Source: WHTI01 sp046715095
GTDB taxonomy: Bacteria > Actinomycetota > CADDZG01 > WHSQ01
Length of the DNA stretch: 11,314 nt
Direction of reading: 5' to 3'
Assembly: GCA_046715095.1 (NCBI GenBank)
Contig: JBKJZQ010000189.1
Span: forward strand, 1-11,314
Shown: positions 1 through 5,402 of the stretch, one piece after another
Layout of the letters: each line of letters starts with the position of its first letter
Numbering within the stretch: the stretch's first letter is position 1
Notes under the pieces: generated by a model
Seen by the model: the letters and a program-made list of their open reading frames with translations, nothing else
What the model was told of the DNA's origin: nothing
The model's database searches: none
Program-made: the position numbers and the translations under genes

Positions 1-1210
1 AGGCGCGACCGGCGGCTTCGCTGCCCTCGGCCCTCACGAGGGTCTGAGCGGCCTGCGTGTGCTCCGCCCGAGCCCTTGCCAAGCGTTGCTCGATGTCGTC
101 GATGGCGGCCCGCAACGAATCGACCTCGGCCGCCGCAGTGTCCGCCTTCGTCCGTGCGACCGAGGCGGTGGCTTCCAGTTCCCGGCTCTTCGCGCTCCAT
201 CGCTCTCGTTCGGTATCGAGGAGCCGGATCCTTTCCCGGTAGCCCTCCTCGGTCTCGGCCGCCAGCCGCGCGGAGATCGTTTCGGACCTCTCCGCGGCGA
301 GTCGCGCCAGGCCGGAGAGCCGGTCTACGGATCGACCGATCCGGTTCGCACGCGCCCGCGCCTCCTCTGCGGCCCCGGCGAGGGCGACCCGCTGCTCGGA
401 CGCGGTCGACAACCGGGCCCGGACGCTATCGAGCTCATCGGAGAGGAGCTGCGTCTTGGCCTGCTCCGCGACGGGGTCGTAGGAGGGGTCGTGAGCGGAC
501 AGCCTGATGATCTCGGTGGCCGCAAGGCGTTGCCGCAGCCCGCGGTGCTCCGAGACCAACTCGCTGTAGAGAGAAGCGGTCTTCGCCTGGCGCTTCAGCG
601 GACGGATGGCCCGTCTCAACTCGACCAGGACGTCGTTCAGTCGCGTCAGGTTGTCGTCGACGCGTTCCATCTTTCGCAGCGAACGGTCCTTGCGCCTGCG
701 GAACTTCCCGACCTGGGCGGCGTCCTCGATGAACGAGCGGCGCTCCTCGGGCCTGGCCTGGAGCACGGCGTCGAGTTGCCCCTGACTCACGACCGTGTGG
801 ATGCTGCGCCCGATACCGGTATCGGAAAGAAGCTCGGCCACGTCGAGGAGCCGGCAGGGAGCGCCGTTGATCCGGTACTCGGACGACCCCGATCTATCCG
901 CGATGCGCGCGATCGTCACTTCGCTGAGATCGAGAGGAAGGATTCGGGACGTGTTGTCGAAGGTGAGCTCCACTTGCGCCATGCCAAGGCGACTGCGGCT
1001 CTGGGACCCGGCGAAGATCACGTCCTCCATCGACGCTCCTCGAAGGGTCGATGGCGCCTGGGAACCGAGGACCCAGGTGATCGCATCGGCGATGTTGGAC
1101 TTGCCCGATCCGTTGGGTCCGACGACCACGTTGACGGCGGGGACGAATTCCAGCACGGTCGCGTCCGCGAACGACTTGAACCCGGAGATCTTCAGGGCTT
1201 TTACGTACAT
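1..1210 (-). CDS. smc: Chromosome segregation ATPase SMC, N-terminal 403 codons (runs off left edge)
   Basis: This is the N-terminal part of the SMC ATPase, which with ScpA/ScpB compacts and segregates the chromosome. The minus-strand frame from the ATG at 1210 is open to position 1, so about a third of a usual ~1,200-residue SMC is present. It starts MYVKALKISGFKSF, a typical SMC start. The Walker A motif GPNGSGKS lies at residues 31-38 and the Q-loop at 48-51 reads LGSQ, where LGEQ is common. LLSDTGIGR and VSQGQLDAVLQARPEERR follow, then the basic FRRRK segment. From about residue 165 the sequence is charged and heptad-like, as expected for the first coiled-coil arm. The acylphosphatase gene ends 47 bases upstream. 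No good ribosome binding site precedes the ATG (a TTG three codons earlier is possible), but homology to SMC N-termini fixes the start. Confidence 0.95.
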   Translation of the reverse strand, partial: MYVKALKISGFKSFADATVLEFVPAVNVVVGPNGSGKSNIADAITWVLGSQAPSTLRGASMEDVIFAGSQSRSRLGMAQVELTFDNTSRILPLDLSEVTIARIADRSGSSEYRINGAPCRLLDVAELLSDTGIGRSIHTVVSQGQLDAVLQARPEERRSFIEDAAQVGKFRRRKDRSLRKMERVDDNLTRLNDVLVELRRAIRPLKRQAKTASLYSELVSEHRGLRQRLAATEIIRLSAHDPSYDPVAEQAKTQLLSDELDSVRARLSTASEQRVALAGAAEEARARANRIGRSVDRLSGLARLAAERSETISARLAAETEEGYRERIRLLDTERERWSAKSRELEATASVARTKADTAAAEVDSLRAAIDDIEQRLARARAEHTQAAQTLVRAEGSEAAGRA

Positions 1211-1257
1211 AAGCAGCAACTTAGCAGCCGCCCCCGCTGACCCCCCGGCAATTGGTT

Positions 1258-1536
1258 TTACTTCTTGATCTTGAAGGTCTTCTCGTTCTTGGGGGGCTCG
1301 CGGTCGACCTGAACGCCCTCGACTTTGGCACCCTTGGGACCGGCCCGGCATAGACCGACGACCCTGTAGACCTCGTCTCTCGGCCCCTCGAGGACGGCTT
1401 CGATCCGTCCATCGGCCAGGGCCCTCACCCATCCGGTGACGCTCTGCTCGTCTGCTTTGGAGGCGATCGCATCGCAGAACTCCTGCTGGGGCAGATCGCC
1501 GTTCACGAACACGTGAACCCGAGTCCTATCTTCCAC
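1258..1536 (-). CDS. Acylphosphatase-fold protein lacking both catalytic residues
   Basis: A 92-residue protein with the length and sequence layout of acylphosphatase, a small ferredoxin-like enzyme that hydrolyses acyl phosphates. Seen: an ungapped match to the family core through GWVRALADGRIEAVLEGP (residues 35-52) and the C-terminal GLCRAGPKGAKVEGVQV stretch. In active enzymes the phosphate loop reads roughly GxVQGVxFR and the next strand GWVRN. Here the loop is GDLPQQEFC and the strand GWVRA. The catalytic arginine is therefore C21 (codon at 1474-1476) and the catalytic asparagine is A39 (codon at 1420-1422). Actinobacteria often carry acylphosphatase between mutM and smc, so this is the positional orthologue. 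Inference: it is catalytically inactive and kept for another role. Start is GTG at 1536 with a GAGGGGGG ribosome binding site. No frameshift is seen. Confidence 0.85.
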   Translation of the reverse strand: MEDRTRVHVFVNGDLPQQEFCDAIASKADEQSVTGWVRALADGRIEAVLEGPRDEVYRVVGLCRAGPKGAKVEGVQVDREPPKNEKTFKIKK

Positions 1537-1566
1537 CTCTGACCCCCCTCGGGATAATTAGATTCG

Positions 1567-2418
1567 TCATACCTGGCACTGCGGACAGAAGTACGTGAAG
1601 GAACCGGCGACCTTCGCCTTCTCGAGCGGGTTGCGACACCGGCGGCATGGTTCTCCGTCCCGCTCGAAGACCTTGATCTCGTGCTGGAAGGTCCCCATGT
1701 CTCCGTGAAGATCGCGGAACCCCTCTGGCCCCCAAGTGGTTCCGCGCGCTTTGATCGCTTCCATCAGGATCTCGACGAGCGCACGGTAGAGACGACGAAC
1801 GTCCTGGGAGGACAACTCGTTCGACTTGCGGTCATACCTCAACGCCGCGGTCCACAGGATCTCGTCGGAGTAGATGTCGCCCAGGCCGAGGATGAAGTTC
1901 TCGTCCATCATCAGCTTCTTCATCTCTTCCGCGCGGTCCTGCAGCAGCGAGGAGAAGTGCTGCCACGTCAGCGGGTTCTGCGCGTCGAGGGGGTCGATCG
2001 CATCGCTCTGAAGTTCCTTCAGCGTTGGGATGTCCTCGGTGGGACAGACGTACACGTCGGCTTTCTTATCCGGGTCCACCAGCCGGAGATGACCGCCGAT
2101 CGTCCACTCGATAACGATGTGTGTGTTCGGGGCGATCTCTTCGGTGGCGCTCGTCCTCAAGAGCAGCCCGGAGTCGCCCAATGCCACCACCATGGTGCGC
2201 TCGTTGTCGAGTTCGATCAGCAACCGGCGACCGATCCTGCGGATGCGCTCGATCTTCGCTCCCTCGAGCAGCTCCTGGAACTCCTTTCGACGGCCGTGGC
2301 GGCCGACGATCTTCATGGCGTTGGTGCCGGGCCGGACTTCTGCGTCCTTGATCCTCCGGCCTACTACCTCCTTCTCGAGGTCCCTCTTCAGGACCTCGAT
2401 CTCAGGAAGCTCGGGCAT
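1567..2418 (-). CDS. mutM: Formamidopyrimidine-DNA glycosylase (MutM/Fpg family), divergent
   Basis: A base-excision repair glycosylase/AP lyase of the Fpg/Nei family, which removes oxidised purines such as 8-oxoguanine; 283 residues, a normal length. Seen: the N-terminal MPELPEIEV, giving the catalytic Pro (residue 2) and Glu (residue 3), and a C-terminal zinc finger with C258, C261, C278 and C281. Several usual Fpg residues are changed. The lysine of the GKYLL motif is R64, the HLGMSG motif reads ALGDSG (79-84), DPRRFG reads DPDKKA (115-120), the asparagine of GxGNIYADE is D181, and the zinc-finger arginine is S273. The call is secure at family level; substrate range is uncertain. The ATG at 2418 is fixed by the required MPE start and has an AAAGGGG ribosome binding site (2424-2430). 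It overlaps the end of rnc by 17 bases, implying translational coupling. Confidence 0.92.
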   Translation of the reverse strand: MPELPEIEVLKRDLEKEVVGRRIKDAEVRPGTNAMKIVGRHGRRKEFQELLEGAKIERIRRIGRRLLIELDNERTMVVALGDSGLLLRTSATEEIAPNTHIVIEWTIGGHLRLVDPDKKADVYVCPTEDIPTLKELQSDAIDPLDAQNPLTWQHFSSLLQDRAEEMKKLMMDENFILGLGDIYSDEILWTAALRYDRKSNELSSQDVRRLYRALVEILMEAIKARGTTWGPEGFRDLHGDMGTFQHEIKVFERDGEPCRRCRNPLEKAKVAGSFTYFCPQCQV

Positions 2419-3238
2419 CCGATCCCCTTTCGTTCTCGCGTTCCTCGATAGGAACGCTGGCGTTCTCGCGTTCCTCGAGAGGAACGCTGGCGTTCTCGCG
2501 GTTTGCGGAGTCACCGGCGCTCTCGTCTTCGAACCGGGCGAGGGCCGCCCGCGCCGCATGGTGCTCGGCTTCCTTCTTGCTCTTGCCCTCTCCCGATCCG
2601 TACAGCTCGCCGCCGACGTAGACCTCGGCCCCGAAGCTCTTGTCGTGGTCGGGACCCGTGGAGGTCACCCTGTACTCAGGGAATCCTCCGCGCTCCCGGA
2701 CCACCGTCTCCTGCAGGGCGGTCTTGGCGTCGTACCGGTCGCCCGCCGCGAGGGTCGCCCTCATCCTCTCCTCGAACAACGGCACCAGCACCGCAGTAGT
2801 GGCCTCGATGCCCCTATCGATATACAGCGCGCCCACGACGGCCTCGAAGGTGTCGGCCAGGAGCGACGGCTTCCCGCTGCCCCCGGATCCCTCCTCGCCT
2901 CTGCCGAGCCGGATGTGTTCGCCGAGACCGACCTCCTCGGCGATCTGAGCGAGGGCCTGTGTGTTCACGGCCGATGCCCTGAGCCTTGCCATCTCACCTT
3001 CGGCAAGCTCCGGATAGGAGGTGAAGATCAGATCGGTCACGATCGCACCAAGGATGGAGTCGCCCAGGAACTCGAGTCGTTCGTTGTGTTCGGTGGGGCC
3101 GTCTTGCTCATACGCGAACGACCTGTGCGTAAGAGCCAGGTCGTATATACCGCCGCCCTCGGGCGGAATCCCGAGCCGTTCGAGTCCCGTGGTCGATCTA
3201 CTCGGTCTCGATGGCCTGGCGGCCGGCGTAGTAGCCAC
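2402..3238 (-). CDS. rnc: Ribonuclease III with repeat-encoded C-terminal tail
   Basis: A double-strand-specific endoribonuclease that processes rRNA precursors and regulates mRNAs. Counting from the GTG at 3238 (278 residues), the signature NERLEFLGDS lies at 52-61, with catalytic E56 and D60. The second metal-binding pair, D129 and E132, is in LLADTFEAVVGAL. A dsRNA-binding domain follows at about 168-240 (KTALQE..., GSGEGKSKKEAEHHAARAAL). The last ~30 residues carry the tandem peptide RENASVPLEE / RENASVPIEE, encoded by a 30-bp DNA repeat and lying outside both domains. The start is uncertain. No ATG, GTG or TTG exists between the rpmF stop and the domain, so translation must begin inside rpmF: GTG 3238 is the shortest choice, GTG 3286 and ATG 3295 are alternatives. 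The gene overlaps rpmF by 41 bases and mutM by 17. Confidence 0.93.
   Translation of the reverse strand: MATTPAARPSRPSRSTTGLERLGIPPEGGGIYDLALTHRSFAYEQDGPTEHNERLEFLGDSILGAIVTDLIFTSYPELAEGEMARLRASAVNTQALAQIAEEVGLGEHIRLGRGEEGSGGSGKPSLLADTFEAVVGALYIDRGIEATTAVLVPLFEERMRATLAAGDRYDAKTALQETVVRERGGFPEYRVTSTGPDHDKSFGAEVYVGGELYGSGEGKSKKEAEHHAARAALARFEDESAGDSANRENASVPLEERENASVPIEERENERGSDARAS
2431..2500. repeat. 30-bp palindromic tandem repeat, 2.3 copies, inside the 3' end of rnc
   Basis: Copies lie at 2431-2460 and 2461-2490, followed by a 10-base partial copy at 2491-2500. The two full copies differ at a single base (2449 t, 2479 g). Each contains a perfect 8-bp inverted repeat, gcgttcct / aggaacgc, around a four-base loop (2438-2457 and 2468-2487). 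Because 30 is a multiple of three, the array stays in frame and encodes a repeated 10-residue peptide at the RNase III C-terminus. In the mRNA the hairpins end about 8 bases upstream of the mutM ribosome binding site (2424-2430). Confidence 0.95.
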
Positions 3239-3374
3239 AGTTCTTGCACACCCTGTGCGGGAGCTTGGGCTGCCGGCACTGGGCACACGTCGCATAGGTC
3301 GGGGCCTCTGTCTTCCAGTGCGCGCGCCTCATGCGCATCTTGGAGCGTGTCTTCCTTCGCTTCGGAACTGCCAT
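3198..3374 (-). CDS. rpmF: 50S ribosomal protein L32, zinc-binding form
   Basis: A 58-residue large-subunit ribosomal protein. It begins MAVPKRRKTRSKMRMRRAHWK, the standard L32 N-terminus, and carries a CxxC...CxxC zinc ribbon (CAQC and CKNC) before ending in ...GYYAGRQAIETE. This is the cysteine-containing form of L32. The start at 3374 is chosen over an in-frame ATG six codons upstream because of the conserved MAVPKR start and a GAAGGG ribosome binding site just before it. It lies downstream of the DUF177 gene, the widespread yceD-rpmF pairing, which ties DUF177 to ribosome assembly. Its 3' end overlaps the start of rnc. Confidence 0.97.
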   Translation of the reverse strand: MAVPKRRKTRSKMRMRRAHWKTEAPTYATCAQCRQPKLPHRVCKNCGYYAGRQAIETE

Positions 3375-3400
3375 CTCTATCCCTTCTGTCATGCTGTCCT

Positions 3401-3423
3401 GCGGTTACGCCGAGGCGAACCGC
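3401..3423. other. GC-rich hairpin between DUF177 gene and rpmF
   Basis: An inverted repeat, gcggtt / aaccgc, with an inner cgcc / ggcg stem, one bulged base and a two-base loop, in the 62-base gap between the two genes. No run of T follows on the minus strand, so it is not a classical terminator. It would form in the mRNA about 26 bases upstream of the rpmF start. Its role is unknown. Confidence 0.4.
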
Positions 3424-3436
3424 TCTCTCCTCTGGT

Positions 3437-3973
3437 TCATGAGATCCGTTCGTTTTCGAGCTTCGCCTTGAGCTCCTCGAGCGGAGCCCAACGCGGGTCG
3501 ATCTCCTCGTCACTGCAATCGCACGAACCGGCGTTCAGATCCGTTCCGCAGTGAGCGCAGAGTCCCTTGCATTCCTTGCTGCACACCGGGTTCAGCGGAA
3601 GCTCGAGCCCAAAGACGTCCCTGAGCAACGGCTCGAGATCGATCTCGAGTCCATCGATCCGGTACGCGTCTTCCCCGGGAGCGTCCGCGCCCGGCGCTAC
3701 GAACAGGTCGCAGACCTCCGAGGCCACCCGCGTCTCGAACTTCTTCAAGCACCTGGCGCACTCGAGCTCCAGCGTGGCCTCGGGTCGGCCGGTGACCAGA
3801 ACCCCCTCGACCACGGCTTCGAGCCTCAGCGTTCCCGTAACCGGATCCTCCGAGATGCGCGCGAGCGGACCCTGCACCCCGTCGAGGGATGCTGCGATAG
3901 GCACTTCCTTCTGGGTCCCGGGGCGCCCCAGGATCTGGGCTACCGAGATCTTCATGCTCTGCACGCGCAACAT
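3437..3973 (-). CDS. DUF177 (YceD) family protein, probable 23S rRNA/ribosome biogenesis factor
   Basis: A 178-residue DUF177 protein. Members are encoded next to rpmF in most bacteria and the plant homologue is linked to 23S rRNA accumulation, so a ribosome assembly role is likely (family knowledge). Seen: the mid-protein ECARC motif (C72, C75) and a C-terminal cysteine cluster, C131, C135, C139, C142, C151 and C153, in the pattern CxxxCxGLCxxCGxxLN that defines the family and probably binds metal. Then comes DPRWAPLEELK, another family hallmark. Start choice is uncertain. ATG 3973 is reported; GTG 3979, TTG 3970 and ATG 3955 are in the same frame, and an AGGTGGGG ribosome binding site overlaps this cluster of starts. 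It is 62 bases upstream of rpmF and presumably co-transcribed with it. Confidence 0.9.
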   Translation of the reverse strand: MLRVQSMKISVAQILGRPGTQKEVPIAASLDGVQGPLARISEDPVTGTLRLEAVVEGVLVTGRPEATLELECARCLKKFETRVASEVCDLFVAPGADAPGEDAYRIDGLEIDLEPLLRDVFGLELPLNPVCSKECKGLCAHCGTDLNAGSCDCSDEEIDPRWAPLEELKAKLENERIS

Positions 3974-4009
3974 CCCCACCTGCCGGACGATCTGATTCGG
4001 AGCGTGAGA

Positions 4010-4026
4010 GCGCCCTCATTGGGCGC
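4010..4026. other. Short perfect hairpin upstream of DUF177 gene
   Basis: A 6-bp perfect inverted repeat gcgccc / gggcgc around a five-base loop, in the 186-base gap between the SepIVA-like gene and the DUF177 gene. No T-tract follows on either strand. It could help terminate the upstream transcript or lie in the 5' leader of the DUF177-rpmF-rnc transcript; the sequence does not decide. Confidence 0.35.
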
Positions 4027-4051
4027 CCACGCCCCGGCTTCGGACAGACGG

Positions 4052-4057
4052 ATGATA
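4052..4057 (-). promoter_or_regulatory. Candidate extended -10 element for the DUF177-rpmF-rnc-mutM run
   Basis: On the minus strand the gap contains TGGTATCAT, an extended -10-like element (TATCAT, the reverse complement of 4052-4057), about 80 bases upstream of the DUF177 start. No convincing -35 hexamer stands 17 bases further upstream. The 186-base gap is the largest on this strand, which makes a promoter here plausible. This is a weak call. Confidence 0.25.
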
Positions 4058-4091
4058 CCAGAGAGGCCCCATTTCCCAGGTTCTGGAAGGG

Positions 4092-4110
4092 CTCAGTTCG
4101 GCATCCTCAC
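4092..4110. repeat. 19-bp direct repeat, distal copy
   Basis: The sequence ctcagttcggcatcctcac occurs exactly here and again at 4145-4163, with a 53-base offset. This copy is in the intergenic region just past the SepIVA-like gene. On the minus strand it reads GTGAGGATGCCGAACTGAG. Confidence 0.9.
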
Positions 4111-4144
4111 CCCATCATCGCTCCGCCCGCCGGTGCTCGGACGC

Positions 4145-4163
4145 CTCAGTTCGGCATCCTCAC
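4145..4163. repeat. 19-bp direct repeat, copy spanning the SepIVA-like stop codon
   Basis: The second exact copy of ctcagttcggcatcctcac. It includes the TGA stop (4160-4162) of the SepIVA-like gene. Weaker similarity between the gene's last codons (around 4163-4196) and the bases beside the distal copy suggests a decayed partial duplication of the gene end. Confidence 0.9.
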
Positions 4164-4768
4164 TTGAAGAAGGACGACTCCTGATCGTCCGCCGGCGGGC
4201 GCGTCTCCGCAGCGTCGAACGGGGCGGCCGGAGGTGGGGCGGCCGCGGCGGGATGCGCCGGCGGGGGCTCGTGGTACTCGTCCATCCCGGGCGCGGCGCC
4301 GCCCCCCTGGCCCCCGACCACTCCGCCCTCGCCGCGGATCTGGCCGCGGCCCCGGGACACGGTGCCGAGGGTCTTGTTGAGGAGGATCTCGAAACCTGCC
4401 AGCTTCTGGTCGATGTAGTCCCCGGCCTCCTGTTTCTTGAGGGCGGCCTTCTCCGTGGCCTCCTCGAGGATGAGTTGAGCCTCCTTCTCGGCCTCTTTGA
4501 CGATCTCGGTACGGGAGAGAAGCCGGTCTCGCTGCTCTCGGGCGTCGGCGATGATCCGGTCGGCTTCCTTGCGGGCCCGGGCGAGCAGCTCGTCCCGGTC
4601 ACGGGACATCCAGCGAGCCTGACGAACCTCCTCGGGAACCTCTTCCTTGAGCTGCATCAACAGCTCGATGAACTCGTCCCGGTTAACGACGACGCTGCTG
4701 GAGAGAGGCACCGACTTGGCTTCCTCCATCAAGACCTGCAGTTCGTCGATCCGTTCGATGAGATCCAT
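4160..4768 (-). CDS. DivIVA-like coiled-coil protein related to mycobacterial SepIVA
   Basis: A 202-residue cytoplasmic protein. The N-terminal ~50 residues (MDLIERIDELQVLMEEAKSV..., with VVNRDEFIELL) resemble, as I recall it, the start of the mycobacterial DivIVA-domain protein SepIVA (Rv2927c), a septation factor, which occupies a matching place near rnc. Residues ~45-130 are highly charged with AR.EAD.I and EAEKEAQLILEEA repeats, which predicts a long coiled coil; such proteins are often misnamed ATP synthase subunit B. Residues ~138-160 are Gly-rich and 165-195 Pro/Ala-rich, so the tail is probably disordered. The end is DDQESSFFK. ATG 4768 has an AGAAGGGG ribosome binding site. Inference: it acts in division-site or envelope organisation. 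It lies 145 bases after coaD and may have its own promoter. Confidence 0.78.
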   Translation of the reverse strand: MDLIERIDELQVLMEEAKSVPLSSSVVVNRDEFIELLMQLKEEVPEEVRQARWMSRDRDELLARARKEADRIIADAREQRDRLLSRTEIVKEAEKEAQLILEEATEKAALKKQEAGDYIDQKLAGFEILLNKTLGTVSRGRGQIRGEGGVVGGQGGGAAPGMDEYHEPPPAHPAAAAPPPAAPFDAAETRPPADDQESSFFK

Positions 4769-4786
4769 CGCGTCCCCTTCTGTTCT

Positions 4787-4808
4787 GCCGGCCGCCGAGG
4801 CGACCGGC
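4787..4808. other. Strong GC hairpin between coaD and the SepIVA-like gene
   Basis: A 10-bp inverted repeat (4787-4796 against 4799-4808, one G-T wobble in the minus-strand RNA) with a two-base centre. In the minus-strand transcript it sits just upstream of the AGAAGGGG ribosome binding site of the SepIVA-like gene and has no T-tract after it. It may be a U-less terminator for the recG-rsmD-coaD transcript or a leader structure; the sequence does not decide. The rest of the 4769-4913 gap shows nothing recognisable. Confidence 0.45.
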
Positions 4809-4913
4809 TTCTGAGCTCAAAGCCCCTGGCCGCCTTGCGAGTGCTTCTTGATCCGGTCGTTGTGAGCGGTGATTTTCGCGCCTTGGAAGGCTCGATGCTA
4901 CCTAGCAGGCGAT

Positions 4914-5402
4914 CTAGGTGTCGCGGCCACCGTATGCCTCCTCCATCGCCTTGGCGACTAGAGGAGGGACCAGGCCCTCGACGGAGCCGCCGAACCGAGC
5001 GACCTCTTTCACGAGACTCGAGGACAGGAAAGCCCACGTCGGCTTGGCGGTGACGAACAGCGTGTCGAGCCCGGGGAGCAGAGCCGCGTTCATCTGCGCC
5101 ATCTGCAGTTCGTACTCGAAATCGGACACCGCCCTCAGGCCTTTGACGACGATCGAGATCTCTCTCTTCCTTGCGAAATCGACCAGCAGACCGTCGAAGG
5201 AGCCGATCTCGACGTTATCGAGATGAGAGAGAACGTCGGCGAGCAGTTCCTTTCGTTCGTCGAGCGTGAACAGTGGCTGCTTCGTCGGGTTCGCGATCAC
5301 CGCAACGACGATCCGATCGAAGTACCGAGCGGCACGCTCGATGACATCGATATGACCGTTGGTTGGAGGATCGAAGGAGCCGGGACAAAGAGCGACAGCC
5401 AT
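4914..5402 (-). CDS. coaD: Phosphopantetheine adenylyltransferase (PPAT)
   Basis: Catalyses the penultimate step of coenzyme A synthesis, ATP + 4'-phosphopantetheine to dephospho-CoA + pyrophosphate, in the cytoplasm. The protein has 162 residues, a normal length. Seen: the nucleotidyltransferase motif PGSFDPPTNGH (residues 7-17, TxxH as T14/H17), VVKGLR followed by DFEYELQMAQMN, and the C-terminal FLSSSLVKEVARFGG motif that replaces ISSTxVR in many actinobacteria. The ATG at 5402 overlaps the rsmD stop by one base (TGATG), so the two are probably translationally coupled. rsmD-coaD is a widely conserved pair. Confidence 0.97.
   Translation of the reverse strand: MAVALCPGSFDPPTNGHIDVIERAARYFDRIVVAVIANPTKQPLFTLDERKELLADVLSHLDNVEIGSFDGLLVDFARKREISIVVKGLRAVSDFEYELQMAQMNAALLPGLDTLFVTAKPTWAFLSSSLVKEVARFGGSVEGLVPPLVAKAMEEAYGGRDT

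Noticed and set aside
59..1240. 393-codon plus-strand open frame at the left end
   Set aside because: It is antisense to smc, whose minus-strand frame has clear Walker A and SMC motifs. The plus frame is open because of G+C-rich third positions and resembles no known protein.
2431..2500. CRISPR-like array
   Set aside because: The repeats are contiguous with no spacers, are only 2.3 units long, and are in frame within a coding sequence.
2419..2559. 47-residue N-terminal extension of MutM
   Set aside because: MutM needs Pro directly after the initiator Met for catalysis, so MPELPEIE at 2418 is the start. The extension is only the rnc repeat read in another frame.
2117..3442. 441-codon plus-strand open frame
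   Set aside because: It runs antisense across mutM, rnc and rpmF, which all have unambiguous family motifs. It has no plausible domain or ribosome binding site.
3551..5053. 500-codon plus-strand open frame
   Set aside because: It lies antisense to the DUF177, SepIVA-like and coaD genes and is low-complexity Arg/Leu/Gly-rich translation typical of a shadow frame.
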